From positions 186,001 through 250,000 of the forward strand of contig JAGTJM010000028.1 in the NCBI GenBank assembly GCA_020747015.1: a DNA stretch of 64,000 bases, in the 5' to 3' direction. The position numbers and the translations under genes were made by a program. Origin of the DNA: Pyrenochaeta sp. MPI-SDFR-AT-0127 (Eukaryota; Ascomycota; Dothideomycetes; Pleosporales; Cucurbitariaceae). This document shows positions 1-12,436 of this stretch, in pieces. Numbering within the stretch: position 1 is the first letter of the stretch; every line of letters begins with the position of its first letter. Below the pieces are notes generated by a model. That model searched no databases. It saw only the letters and a list, made by a program, of their open reading frames with translations, and was not told the DNA's origin.

Positions 1-48
1 CAAACGTGCCTCCTGATCGAACTGTGAACGCCACCCAACAAACTTCGC

Positions 49-1283
49 TTAAATGCAAAGATCAGAAAGAACGCCCAAGAGTCCACAGGAACGCTAATAC
101 AAATATTTGAAGGATACGTGTCATGGGAGTCATACCTGTTGTGAGATGCCACGCCACCCAATGAACCACCAAAAGTCTGTGCCCGCGAGCTCTAGAAGCT
201 TGCAGTACTGCTTGAACAAAGCTCTGACATCTGGATCCGTTCTCTTTTTCAACATCTCAATGAACTCTGCGCTGATACCAATGGGCCACATCATGGCTGC
301 TCTCATTGCGGGGTGCGGAGAAGTCTCTAGAGAACACTGGAGGGCTTGCCTCAGTACTTCTGTTGCATTAATGATGGCAATTTCGCGGGATGTTGACTCT
401 TCGGTGATGGCGGTGCATGAGCCCTGGATATCGACTAGGAAAGTATAAAGCAGAGGACAGGGCTTGGGCGGATCGACAGTTGGGCGAATAATGGCTGCGA
501 AGGGTCCCTTCTTGATCATTGGGGTTGTCTTGTCGAGGACGTAGTCCATGCCCCGCAGAAGCTGAAATGTCTCGACAAGAACATCCAGATCAAATATACG
601 CGCATCAGCAAAAGCACTCATAACTGTCAAGGATGCTGAGACAAAGATAGCGTGGCAGTTGACTGGCCCAAGGTCAGCAAGAGCCTTGTTTAGGCTAGTA
701 ACAGCGGCTGACTGATGCATGGAGGACAGAATGCGGAAATGGTTTGCTTTGGACGGATTGATGTACGTCAAGTGATTTGCACTGAAGGCGAGGATGCTGT
801 GCATGAGGAAGGGGAACTTGAACGCTTCTTGAGGAACTGCGTAGCCCCAGATCTGCTTGGTATACTCGATGCCGGGTAGGGTTAGGTATGCGTGTGCGGT
901 GAAGTGGTGCATTAATTCTAGGTCATACATCCATTGGCTAGAGGATATCTCTGTCGGTACTGAGGGAGACTCATAGTCGTGAATAAGGCTCGTGTCTGAG
1001 GAGTCCGGCAATGGGGACGGCCCGCTGTCAGAGGGTGTTCGCACGGTCGACGAAGCTTCTCTTTGAGATTGTGGCGACACGGACTCTGGGATGCGCCCAT
1101 GAGCACGCAAGAGACTGCATTCAACGCGGTACCTTGTACAGGCTCCGCATGGCCGGTTTTCGTCACACTATGCACGCTTAGCGCAAGATTTGGAGGGAAG
1201 AGAGAAGGAATGCCTACCTTGACGCGCCTCGCTTTGCACTGTGTACAACCGCTGCGGCTCTTTTTTGAGCCTAGTCGAGGCAT
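49..1283 (-). CDS. Zn(II)2Cys6 transcription factor, Upc2-like fungal_trans_2 type
   Basis: Nuclear DNA-binding regulator, about 380 aa. Proposed exons (complement) 1218..1283, 136..1167, 49..93. The first intron splits the zinc cluster; joined, it reads C-x2-C-x6-C-x5-C-x2-C-x6-C (residues about 13-38), the binuclear cluster pattern. A Ser/Pro-rich linker follows, then a region starting LMHHFTAHAYLTLPG that resembles the fungal_trans_2 domain of Upc2/Ecm22-type sterol regulators. The start is the only ATG just before the cluster and follows the usual basic lead (MPRLGSKKSRSGCTQC). The last exon is the weakest part: the 42-bp intron 94..135 is very short, although its junction is in phase and gives a 14-residue tail. 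The gene is divergent from the DJ-1/PfpI gene, so regulation of that neighbour is possible (inference). No ligand or target can be read from sequence. Confidence 0.82.
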
Positions 1284-1824
1284 CGCATGGCAATTACGCG
1301 AGCTACTGCAGATGGCTGACCGGCAGTCAAAGCCACGAGTGGAGAATCGGGATGGGCGTGCCGTGTGTGATTCGAGTACGAGTGCGAGAGCGATGCTGTG
1401 TCGTGTTTCTCTCACAACCGGGTTTGTCTCTAGAACTATGATTGGTCCGCCAAGACAGCACCTTGCCCTATATTTCAGGCCGCAGCCCGTCGCCATCGCC
1501 ATCGCCACGCCCTCTCCTCCTCACTCTACCACGGAATCAATTGCTAGAACACAGACACCATAGGAAGATCTGCACTTACCGCAAAATAGTACCGGTCAAA
1601 CCAGGCACAGTACGGGTCCGTTCCTCCAGGAGTAAGCTAAGATGGTAAGACCGGCCACGGATGCGGGGTTAACCAACTGTACCGTTCCGGTGCCGACATG
1701 TAGCATAAAGATGGACTTTCGCAATGTATTCATATTCTCTATCCAGCGCCCGCTCAACGTTGATTGAACCCTGCAATTCAATTCCAGCCTTATCCACCGC
1801 GTCTTACGAACCACGTCAGCCAAC
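1284..1824. promoter_or_regulatory. Divergent intergenic region, regulator / PfpI-like gene
   Basis: This 541-bp gap separates two divergent starts and must carry both promoters. An inverted CCAAT (ATTGG) lies at 1441..1445, about 160 bp from the regulator start. No clear TATA box was seen on either side. Overlapping short reading frames here have no supported product. Confidence 0.45.
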
Positions 1825-2517
1825 ATGCCTGGCCCCTTCAAAGTAGCTGTCTACATCTACCCCGATGCCGATCTCATGGACTTCAGCGGCCCGGTCGAGA
1901 TATACTCCTGCGGGCCCTTTGACGGGCCAGCGCCCTTTCATATCACGTCGTTTGCACACCATAACCCGGTCAAGACGTCCTCGCGCGCGCTCGTCTACGT
2001 GCCCAATGCCACCTTCCAAGAGATCGAGCCTCAGATCCAGGATTTTGACATCTTAGTCATCCCGGGTGCACACTTTCCTACTATTGAGGAGCTGATCAAA
2101 AGTGAGGAGGGCAAGGAATTGAGTGCGCTGATCCGCAAATTTGCTGGAAGTAAGCCTCGGGAAGAGACAGGCAAACGCATCCTGCAGTCCGTTTGCACAG
2201 GTTCTGTCCTACTTGCTGCATCTGGAGTCCTAGCCAATCGCACGATCACGACGCATCATCTTGGCCTTGACATGCTCAAGCAGGTCGCGGATGAAGCCGC
2301 AGGCGGTCAATCAAACGTCAACGTCGTACGCAAACGGTGGGTGGATGCAGGCAGTACTGAAGCTGGTGTACGCATTGTGACAGCTGGCGGCGTGAGCTCA
2401 GGCATCGATACGAGTCTGTGGATTGTGGAACAAGTAGCCGGCAAAGAGGCTGCAGATTGGGCGACGGAGGTTTCAGAGTTTGAGAGGAGGGATGCAGCAT
2501 GGGGAGTTGCAGCTTAA
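1825..2517 (+). CDS. DJ-1/PfpI (ThiJ) family protein, isonitrile hydratase-like
   Basis: Intronless, 230 aa. The fold signature of the DJ-1/PfpI class I glutamine amidotransferase-like family is visible: an N-terminal strand KVAVYIYPDADLMDFSGP with an acidic residue (Glu25) in the family position, a central IPGAHFP segment, and the nucleophile elbow SVCTGSVLLAASG with Cys124. A later TAGGVSSGIDTSLW segment matches the AraC/PfpI-like subgroup that includes bacterial isonitrile hydratase. Length is normal for the family. No signal peptide, so cytosolic. The substrate cannot be told from sequence; members include hydratases, glyoxalases and chaperone-like proteins. It is divergent from a Zn2Cys6 regulator. 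Start: first ATG of the frame, at the beginning of the first strand. Confidence 0.85.
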   Translation: MPGPFKVAVYIYPDADLMDFSGPVEIYSCGPFDGPAPFHITSFAHHNPVKTSSRALVYVPNATFQEIEPQIQDFDILVIPGAHFPTIEELIKSEEGKELSALIRKFAGSKPREETGKRILQSVCTGSVLLAASGVLANRTITTHHLGLDMLKQVADEAAGGQSNVNVVRKRWVDAGSTEAGVRIVTAGGVSSGIDTSLWIVEQVAGKEAADWATEVSEFERRDAAWGVAA

Positions 2518-3680
2518 TGCAGCATTTCTGTTGTAGCTTGCAGTTAGCAATAGAGCTAATGAGTGATATGCTTTTATTTAGAGTTAGAGGAATTGAGAGC
2601 TACATGTACCTGGTCATACATTATACTCTGCGACGTTATTGGTGCGCGGAGTTACCATGCAGTCATGATAGAATTTGGCCATATGCACGTTAAGCATGCA
2701 TCTCCTGTCGAACAGGGCCAGTAGTCGTACAGTGCGGATGAAGTCGGCAAATCCCTTGTGTTATTCGAGTGATATGCCATACGTACTGAGATGCATTGTA
2801 ATTGAATTAGACGGTTTGCTTGTTTCCCATGCGTACTTGCAAAGTCCGACAAAGAATGGCAGGCTCTGGTACGTTCAAGTATAATGCAAGTGGCTCAAGG
2901 CGCTGATTCAAGTCATTAACGGGAGGCTAGGTAGAGGTTGCAAAAAGCTATATGCGCTGTCGCGGCTCTATCAAGATTACCTTGGTGCACTCAGTTGGTT
3001 GAAGGAACACTGCAACTAAAACGCCACTGCGGAAGTCCCTGTGTTAGGCGTCCGCCTAGCCCGCAGGGCAAACGGGACGGCTACAAGGTGGAGCGTGGCG
3101 GTACCTGAAATGTGAACATGGGCCCTGCAATCCTGACTAGGAATAGCGCACCTATGTACCTTGCGACTTCTCCACGGCCCTCTGGCAGACAAGTACATCG
3201 AATGAATTCTATCGCTCTCTGTATCATTGTCTCTACACAAGCTCTGACCAATGTAGGTTTTGCAGCATCACTATTGATGCACGACTTTACTTCGTACTTG
3301 TGATACTATCGCTTCATTTACATGTCATCGCAACCTATTCATACACGCACAAGTATACTTGCCTTAAGTATATATACAGCATAGATTCAAGACGTTAAGT
3401 GTTGTCCAACACATCTTCGTCCATAATAGCCGACGGCATCATCGGCATCATCGGCATCCGTGTACCCTGATCGACCTATTAGCATATGTTATTCCGGACC
3501 GACTTCAGCTCTACCACTGAACAGTATTTGAAAGCAAGAAACTGCTTGACTAATGTCTCCAGATTCCCCGCATCGCCTATTATTACTATAAATTGGGCCA
3601 CAATCGCTTGCATAGTATTGTACAGCCAAATCTTGAAATCTTCAGCTGCCGTCTACTATCCACACGTTTCATACCTCACC
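2518..3680. other. Intergenic, no gene recognised
   Basis: 1.16 kb between two plus-strand genes. Only short, overlapping frames without coding character are present. The last 250 bp hold a short GGCATCATC repeat and presumably the promoter of the RidA gene. Nothing else was recognised. Confidence 0.5.
3435..3458. repeat. Short 9-bp tandem repeat
   Basis: About 2.7 copies of GGCATCATC, 220 bp upstream of the RidA start codon. It is too short to imply function and may be slippage. Confidence 0.5.
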
Positions 3681-4212
3681 ATGGCACACCTCCAATACTC
3701 TTCGTACGCTGGCGTTGGCGAGCGAAACCTCAAATTATATGGATACTCGCAGGCTGTGCGGGTAGGGGACAGGATTGAGTGTTCAGGACAGGGTAGGACG
3801 ACTCCTCCATTACCGCGTACCTGTATTGATGTCGTCGCTCGCAGGTGGTTGGGATCCCAAGACGGGCGAGATCAACACGGCCATTGATGCGCAGATCCAG
3901 CAAGCTTTTGCAAATGTGGATCTGTGTCTCAAAGATGCTGGCGGGAAAGGTTGGTCACAGGTCTTCAGGATTAATAGCTATCATGTCCCACTTAACAACG
4001 AGGTGATGGCCATCATGCTGAGGTAAGTGAGCAAGACACAATTAACAGCATGCCTGGACGGATGAGAAAGAGGTATGACTGATACGTTGTCTAGGGAAGC
4101 CAAGAAATGGATGCCAGACCATTCTCCCATCTGGACATGTGTGGGTGTCTCGAGACTGGGAGAAGATGATATGAGGGTTGAGATTGAGGTTTCGGCACAT
4201 GATCCAAAATAA
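3681..4212 (+). CDS. RidA / YjgF / UK114 family enamine-imine deaminase
   Basis: Exons 3681..3792, 3845..4022, 4095..4212; 135 aa, normal for the family. RidA proteins hydrolyse reactive enamine/imine intermediates released by PLP enzymes. The first exon starts MAHLQYSSYAGVG and runs into IECSGQ, joined in phase to GGWDPKTGEI, then the helix AQIQQAFANVDLCLKDAGG typical of the family. The last exon carries WTCVGVSRLGEDDMRVEIEV; its VSRL arginine aligns with the substrate-carboxylate-binding Arg of bacterial RidA (Arg105 in E. coli) and the VEIE glutamate with the conserved acidic residue, so an active deaminase is plausible. No mitochondrial presequence is obvious. All three exons were chosen from GT/AG sites and phase; the second intron has a clean GTAAGT donor. 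Confidence 0.85.
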
Positions 4213-4996
4213 AACCACTCAAATGGTTAGAGATTGATAAATTTAGGGTATCCCATACATTGGCAGAGAAAGGAAAATACCATCCCAACTGAGCCAATTA
4301 CCTTCCTTGAAAACATGGGTATAAATTACTTGCTAGGTCATGAAGAGAAGTCGTAAACAGTATTCTCACTGAAGCACAAGCCTCATTCATCATCCAATTG
4401 CACACCGCTCCAGAATTGGCGTCTACTGAGATCCTCCCCAACTCGACGCCGCAAGCAGAAGACTCTTCAGTCCGGGCCACAAGCAAAGCAATAATCATGA
4501 AGAAGTAAAAATGTCTCTCATTAATCATATACCAGCCTCTCCAGTCCCCACCCAACCCATCATGACAACGCTACGAACCCATCAATGCTCGAAACGCCAT
4601 GCAAGAGAGAAGCCAACAGACATTTCCCATCCTAAACCCCAAAAAGGCCGGCAAGAAAACCCCAGATACCTGCTCACAAAAACGCCCTAGAACGGATGAT
4701 TACACGAATAGTCCTCTTCCTCTTGAGGCCACACCCTTCGCCACCCTTCTCATCAGGGTTGCTTTCGTCATCGGTAATCTCCATATCGACCTCCTTAACC
4801 CCCTGTTCCCCATCATCGACAAGGGTACCCTCATCATCCAGGTCTATATGGACCTCCTCAACCCCCTTCAATTCTCTGTTCAAAAAGTGAAAATGATCGA
4901 CATTCTCTGCACCCTCTTCTTCTTCAACGGTCGGGTGCAGTGTGCTTAGAAACCGGGATCTCAGACGCGTCCCCGCCCCTTCCGAGACCCCATCAA
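4213..4996. other. Convergent intergenic region with an open acidic frame
   Basis: 784 bp between the RidA stop and the myosin stop. It should contain both 3' UTRs. On the minus strand an open frame of about 108 codons runs from the myosin stop to 4674, encoding a strongly acidic stretch (TVEEEEGAENVD, DLDDEGTLVDDGEQG, EITDDESNPDEK) ending in a basic patch KRKR. It has no ATG near its start. See the finding on a possible frame change at the myosin stop. Confidence 0.4.
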
Positions 4997-7900
4997 CTAC
5001 AAAAAACCCTTCTGGCCGGACACATGCCGTAAGTTGGATCGGAGGCTGCCAAATTTGCCCTTTTCGCTGGGAGCCACTTCGCCCATCTCACCCATAAGGA
5101 GGCCTATTGAGGAGCCGCGGCGTGAGCGTACATCTCCTGCCTCGCTGCCGTTTGCGCCTGGGACACCGAGCACGCTTCTTCTTTCGACTCTCATATTCTT
5201 CCAGCTTTCTAACTCCCTCTCAAGACGAAGATTTTTCTCCTTTTCCTCCCTTAATTCACGCTCGGCGCGCCTAGCAGCGAGTTGGTTTGTGGAGTCACTA
5301 CCTTGGAGCTCATCGATAGTAGCCAACAGGTTAGAAATCTTGTCGCGGGACTTGTTGAGATCTTCCATTACCGAGGCGTTCTGCTTGTCACGGCGTTCAA
5401 TTTGGGCCTGGAGGTCCTTCACTGTACGGTCGACATTTCGTACACCACGGGATTCGGAGAGACGGGTTGATTCGGACGCTTCCAGCGATTTCTCGAGCTA
5501 TTGTCGTATATTAGTTCTGTTAGACGAGTAGAGTGGAGCGAACTGTAAATACCTCTTGAATACGTCCATGTAAGAACCGAACGTCTTTGCCAGCTGAGCC
5601 GCTGTAGCCCTTAGTCTCCAGGTCTACGAGACGCAGCTGCAAATCCTTGAGGCCCTTCTCAACGGCGGCCTTATCCTTGTGCAGCTGAACGTTTGCTTCT
5701 CTTTCAGCCACAATATCTCTTTGGAGTTCTTGTGCGAGTGCTTCTGCACGACGCATCTTACCGACTGCTGCGGCAGTAATGTCCTCTTGCTGAGCAAGGC
5801 CAGACTTGAGCTCCAGTAGGTCGCGATCATAAGCAGCAGCATTGCGCATGGCAGGGGACTCGGAGCGCGAAAGGTCGTCAAGTGTGTCGGCGGCTTCTTG
5901 TAGACGAGATTCCAGACGCTTCTTCTCCTCCATGGCAGAATCGCGCTCCGCGGCAAGGTCATCCACATTTGTGCGGAGTGTACGGACTTGCGAGAGCAAG
6001 CTGACGATCTTTGATTGAGCCTCATTGTGCGCATTTGCTGCCTCGTCGCGGGAATTGGAGATTACTTGTAGTGTCATTTCGAGACGGCTCTTCTCCTTTG
6101 CCCAAGTCGAAGAGTTGAGAACTTCATCATCCCATTTGTTCCTCAACTCCTCAATCTCCTCGCGCAGGCGCCCGTTCTCCTCGCGCACGTGAATTACATT
6201 TTCGCGTTCTATGTCAAGCTCATTTGTAAGCGTGGAGAGCTCGACTTGATACTTCTTTCGCGTCTGTTCGAGTGAGGATTCACTATCCTCGATGTCGTGC
6301 GCATGTTGGCTTCTGTAGTCTTCAAGCTCGTTCTGAAGGCGTTTCTTGGCTTGTAGGGCGGTCTCTAGATCCGCAGAGAGGTCTTCGACACGTTCATCGT
6401 ATCTCTGAACGTGGCGCTGCAGATCTTCTACCATATTGTCCATCTCTTTCCGCTCAGCCATGATTGTGGCACAGGTTTCCTCAGCTTCGCGAGCTTGGGT
6501 CTTTGCGAATTGCTCAGCTCGAGAAGCTTTCAACACTGCGATCTCCGCCTGTTCCAGCTTACTGAAGTACTCATCTGCCCTGTTCTTGTACAGGCTCAGA
6601 CTGGACTGAACATCAACAAGAGTCGATGTCTCGTTGTCAAGTCGAATTTGTAGGTCGGCAAACTCTTGTAGAAGTTGATTGTGATTGGCTTGTTCTTGCT
6701 CTCGTTCACCAATCATGTCTTCGAACTCCGATTGGATATCTCGGAGTTCTGTCTCCAGTGTTGTTTTGACTTGCTTGATGTCGTCAAATGCTGTCTTTGC
6801 ATCCGCAAGTTCATTGATGGCGACATTGTGCGCCTGAACAATCGACTTGCGAGATTGCTCTTGCGAGGTTAGCAGATCAAAGAGCTCTTCGTGAGATTTA
6901 GTCTGCACTTCTTGGTACGACAGCTGGCCCGAGCGAAGGTTCTGCTCCAATACAGACACTTTTTTGGCGGAATCGTCAAGCATATCATGAAGCCGGAAGT
7001 TCTCGCGTTCGAGCTTCTGGACTCGTCGAACCGACGGGCTGTCATCCTGCCAGCCATTGCGGACAGGCGATCGCTCCAATTTGCTCTGCAAATGCCTGTT
7101 CTGCATTTCTGACATTTGCAATTGATTTTGCACCAATTCGAGCTCTGCAGCTAGATCCATGCTATTGTTGTATGTAACGGTGTCAACGGTGCGGTCCGAG
7201 CGTGCAGAGTTGTTCGTAGCGTTGCTGATATGGCGTTGGTTCGTTGGAGTATTCGTGATCGAAAACGGCCTGCGGTTTTCACTGTCCTTGCGCTGATGTG
7301 TGGGTGATCGACGAGCATTCGCTTGGTTCACTTGACTGCTGTTCATCTCTTCTAGGAGTGCACGCTTTGAATTAGCATGGCGTGCATCCATGTCGTTGAG
7401 TTCACCTTCATGCCTTTCTCGTAAATCGTCTAGTTGGGCTTCAGCTCGCGAATATCGTTCAGATGCTACACGCAAAGCCTGGTTGGCAGCCTCGAGGCGC
7501 TCTGCGATATCTACAGTCTTGGCAATGTCCGGTTTTGCAGCATCGTAGGTGATGGTAACATCGGCGGACTGCGGGTCGAACACCTTACGAAGCAGCACGA
7601 GCTGTTTATGACATTCCTCTAGCTCGCGATTGTTATTATCGAGAGACATCTGGACCGCACGGGTGTTTGCCTGAGCTTGTGTTCGCAATTGGCGTTCCGT
7701 CTCAAGTTTACGATTGACGTCTGCCAGCTGAAGGTTGATTGTGGAGGAAGCTTTCTCAGCGTTGCGACTAGTCTTATGCTCACGAGTAACCTCGTGATTC
7801 ATGTCTTCGAGACTGAGCGAGAGCTTTTCCTTTTGCTTCTCTAAGGACACAATGACAAGCTGGGCATCTTCAAGTTGTCGGAAAAGGCGCTTGTTCTCTT

Positions 7901-10900
7901 CCTCTACTTTAGACTTTTCGTGCGTTAACTGAGTGATCTTGGAACGCTGAGTGTCTCCAGCACGAGAATTCGTTCGAGCGATATCCAAGTTCTTCTGTTG
8001 AACCTTGTTGAGCAATGCACGGTTGTCATTCTCTGACGCTGTCAGCCGCCCTTTGATGGTCACAATCTCGCGCTCAAGACGTTCCTTTTGTTGATCATTG
8101 CGCTCTTTGAACGAAGCCGAGTCCGCCAACATCTGAGTCAGGTTGTGGACTTGCTCAGCGAGATCGTTCCGTTCGGCTTCGAGTTGATCGAGTTGTTGGT
8201 CTTTTGCCTCGATTTCGCGTTGCTGGATGGCTTGTCGTTCCAATGCCATCCTTGAATGTGCACGCTCTGCTTCCGCATCGGCGTCTAACTTCTCTTCCTC
8301 TAACTTCATGTACCTCTCGCGAAGACTGCGCAACTCGTTCTGATATTCCTTGCGCTCTTTCTCGTGAGCAGCACGGGTTTCAGTGGCTCGACGCAGGACA
8401 TCTTGTTGTGAGTACATCTCCTTCTCAATCGTAATCTTCGACTCATTAAGCGCATCAAAATCACGTTTCAAGGTGTCATACTTGTGCTCCCCAAGCATCT
8501 CGACATCATCGCGGGACTGTCTTTCCCGGCTTAGCTCCTTTTGTGCTTCGAAAAGCTCAGACTTGAGAGTCTCCATCTGTTCTTCGAGCAGCCTTCGACC
8601 TTCACTAGACTGTGCATCCTCGGAGATCTTCTCTTCAAGGAGACGCTTCGCGTCAGAAGCTTCCCGCTCCAGCTGCTGTTTCTGCGAGCGCACAGCATCT
8701 GATTCCGCTCTGGCTTCTCGAAGGCGGCTTTGAAGGTCATCGTGCTTAGAAGCCAATGTGCGCTTCTCCTGATCGAAGAGGTGACGGTCGTTCTCATAGT
8801 TCTTGAGATCTGTCTTCAAGATGGCCAGTTCGCTCTCTTTCCGCCTTATGAGATCCTCGTAGCTTGTAGATGTTGAAGAGAGGTCAGCGATCTGCTGTCG
8901 TATCTGCCGGTTTTCGTCAAGCAACTCTTTGATCTGCTTCTTCCCTGCTTGAACTTCCTTAACAGAAGCTGCTAGCTTGATGTCTAGATCTTGATCCGTC
9001 TTGAGAAGTTTTGCCTCCAGGTCTTGAAGCTTTCGATCCTTGAGGCTCAGATGGCTTTTGAGCATTTTTAATTCCTGGCTCAAAGTCTCTTCTGCTTGAC
9101 TGCGCTGTGATTGAACTTCCTCAAGTTCCTTCAGTTGCTGGTCCAAGTGAGAAACCTGCTCTTCCAACTGTTGCGTCTCGGCTTCGAGCTTGCTGATGAT
9201 TTGGCCAGCTTGCTCCAGTTCCGTTCGCAATAATTCGGCCTGCTCCTCAGTTCGTTTCTTCGCTTCTACCAGAGCGTCCAGCTGATCTTCCAGCTGATCC
9301 TGGTCTTCGATAGCACCAGCAAGCTTCTCAGAAAGCTCGGCTTCGCGTAGCTGGAGGCGCTTGAAAATCTCCTCCTTATCCAGCGCGAGCGCCCTCTCGC
9401 TTTCAAGCGTCTTCTGGATGCGTTGAATGTCCATTTCAGCGCGTCTTCGCTCGTCTTCGACCCGCTGCTTTTCTACAGCCTCTTGTTGCATCTTCTCTTC
9501 AAGTTGCAGGATCATCTCGTCGCGCTTTTTAACTTCAGCGGCTTGACGGGTCGCTCCAAGCATCGGCCTCATCCGAGCAAATAACGTCCACCATGGGTTC
9601 GACTGGAGATCGAGATACACATGGAAGTTCCGCTGAATGATACGGGTTGCTTCGGCTCGATATAGGCGTTTGTGAGCTATGCGACGCTGAACGAAGCCTC
9701 GTGCTGCGGACTGGAAGCGGATCATGATATCTCGGATGAGTGCATCGCGCTGGTCTTCGAGTTCAGCCAGAACGCCAGCCCTGAAGAACACCTTGGTAAG
9801 ACCAACGCGGTAGAGCGCCTTGTCGAGGTTGAGCTTCTCCAAGATCATCTTAGCCGCAACTTGTCCCTCCAGATAGCCTTTGGGGAGGTCTCTACAAAGC
9901 ACCTCGTATCGTTGCCGGAATTCGACAAAGGTCAATCGATTGGGAAACCCCGTGCGTGCAATACGGATACCCTCGAGTACACCGTTACAGCGAAGTTGAT
10001 CGAGCACAAGCGGAGCGCTGAATTGCTTTGGCCGCTTCTTGTGATTCGGAAGGATACATCGCACAAAGTGAGGGTGTGTTGAATGTAGCTGGTTCATGAG
10101 GGATGATAGCTGCTCTTTGTGGCGCTGAGCAACTGTTCGGAACAAACCCTTCTTTACTCGACTTCGAGACCCTCCTATCTCATCATCTGCATCAGCGCAA
10201 TCTGTGAAAAGAGTGGCGATTTGCTTGTCTGTAGAAGCTGACAAGAGTCGTGTAACGTTGTCATTTAGTGGATCTTTGTTTTTCTCTAGCCATGCTTCTG
10301 TAGAATACTCCACTTCCGCGGCGTAATGGGTAAGCATGAAGCCCTGTGTCAGAAGCGAGCGCTTGTACTTGGTACTCTTGCGGTCCCACAGCGAATGCAG
10401 CTTTTCAGTGAAGCTTTTGTCAGTAGCCTTTGGCATGACACAATCTTCGTCCAGGCAGGAAAAGATACCAATTGGATTCGGTAACTCGATCAAGTCGATG
10501 GTTGGTTGAAGATCACGGCCAAAGTCGATAAACTTCCATTCAATCTGTTCTCGTGCATACTCTTCTTGTTCCAATACGAACATGTGGTGATTGAAGAATT
10601 GCTGGAGCTTTTCGTTCGTGTAGTTGATGCAAAGCTGTTCGAAGCTATTCTCGTCAAAGATCTCGAATCCAGCAATATCAAGAACGCCGATGAAGTGAGA
10701 GTCATCACCACCAGAACTTGTCTGGTCGAGTTGACGGTTGATGCGATCAACGAGATCCCCGAAGCCGCGCTCATAGATACCCTTGGCAAGCGCATCGATC
10801 GCGAGGTTAACTTGTTCGGGTGTCTGGACCTTTTCAACCCACTCCCTGCCAGCCTTGACGCGAGGGTGAAGAAGTGATTTCATGAAATCATCGGCGGGTA

Positions 10901-12436
10901 TACCGAGTAGTTGTGCTACTATCTGAGCTTGTCGTTCTGCCGCAAGATCAAATGTAGCCTGGTCTGCTCGCCGGCTTTCCTTTACGGCTCTGATATTGCC
11001 CAGATGTAGGACTGCGGCGACAGTCTTCAAGATTGTTGCTTGCTCCTTGTCAGTGAATCCCATGATGTGGAAAGCTTCAATCAGGGCATTCCATTCATCA
11101 CGGTCAGATACGCCAGAAATGACATCGTTGCCGTGTTTGGTGTAGTCAAAATCGTCCGTCTCCTTGTTATCCAAGAAGAATTCTTGTTTCATCTTGCTGT
11201 CGGCTCCCCGGAGCAACTGGTAAAAGACATGGTAATTTCGCTCGTTTGAGTTGAGCCTGACGACCCTAGACTTTTCGAGCAGATACCAGTCAATGTATGC
11301 GCCAGCAATTTGACCAGTCCGAGAGAACTCGATCCTGATAAACTTGCCAAATCTTGACGAATTGTTATTCCTCACAGTCTGAGCATTTCCAAAGGCTTCT
11401 AGTATAGGGTTGGCTCGAAGGATCTGTTCGGACAGATTGGAAAGGTGGCGTCCTCCGGACTTGCCCCGTGGTGTATCGGAATTTGCGACAGCAGCCAGAT
11501 ACTGTATGACCTTCTTCGTGTTCTCAGTCTTGCCAGCACCAGATTCTCCCCTGTATGTCGTGAGTATAGACCAAGCTTGTTGGAGTTTTCTACTTACGTC
11601 ACGAGAATGCTCTGGTTGGCACCTTCCTCAACCAAGTTCCGGAAAGCTTGGTCGGCCATGGCGAAGATGTGAGGTTTGGTTTCCTCTCTACTGCGTCCAC
11701 GGTACATGTTGATATATTCTCTCGAGTAGATTGGCAGCGGACAGTAGGGATTGATGGTGACCAAAAACAGCCCAGAGTAAGTCTGCAAATCATTAGCTGC
11801 TGGCACATTGCTGCGGATTTCTCAACGTACATATATTAGGTCCGCCTGGTATCGCATGTGAAGATTGTGGATGACGGAGGGCTCGTTCAGGTGGGTGAGC
11901 TCAGCCATATCGTCGGCTTTGTCGAATTTGGCGGGATTGACCTTGTCGACGGCGTCGCCATCGACTTCCTGCTGAGTGCCATTGTCGCATTGGACCAGCA
12001 GTCGTCCGTCGGCCAGGTCTTCTACTACCCAACCCCGAACGAAAGCCGTAGCGGGATCTCTTAGCCAGACATAGCGCTTGCCCGAGAAGTCATTCTCGCC
12101 CTCGACGATGCCACCCAGTCTGGGCGTCTCTTGGCCATCCTCGGATATGAACTGCGGTGCGAATGTGCCGTTGGGTGTGCTATTTCGATGTGAATTAGAG
12201 CGCAGTCGGGCAGAGTCGCTGCGTCCTACCGGAGGACTGCTGAGCTGTGTGAGGGACTTGTTGCGTGCGTGAGCCATGTCTGGCTCTGGCTCAGCGAGCG
12301 GCGACGAGACCAGACCAGATTTTGGGCGGAGGCCGCTGGGGGTTAGAGCCTGCGATGGCGACGGCGTGCTTCTCGCAAACGGGCTGTTGCGCGAGTTTCT
12401 TGCAAAGGGGCGGCCATTCTGAGCGGGCGCGCTCAT
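4997..12436 (-). CDS. Class II myosin heavy chain (fungal MyoB/Myo1 type)
   Basis: Exons (complement) 11831..12436, 11598..11782, 5553..11550, 4997..5497; 2,429 aa, close to the size of Aspergillus-type class II myosins as I recall them. Contractile motor of the cytokinetic actomyosin ring and septation. In order: a Ser/Pro-rich disordered fungal N-terminus (residues 1-110), the SH3-like N-domain (KRYVWLRDPATAFVRGWVV), the motor with P-loop GESGAGKT at about 265-272 created across an intron, switch segment NNNSSRFGKF, relay/switch LDIAGFEIFDENSFEQLCINY, the strut-like HFVRCILPN and converter, two degenerate IQ motifs (FQSAARGFVQRR; RIIQRNFHVYL), then about 1,600 residues of heptad-rich coiled coil that dimerises the tail. 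Intron junctions are in phase. The annotated C-terminus ends HVSGQKGFL. The gene is divergent from the Red1-like gene. Confidence 0.93.
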
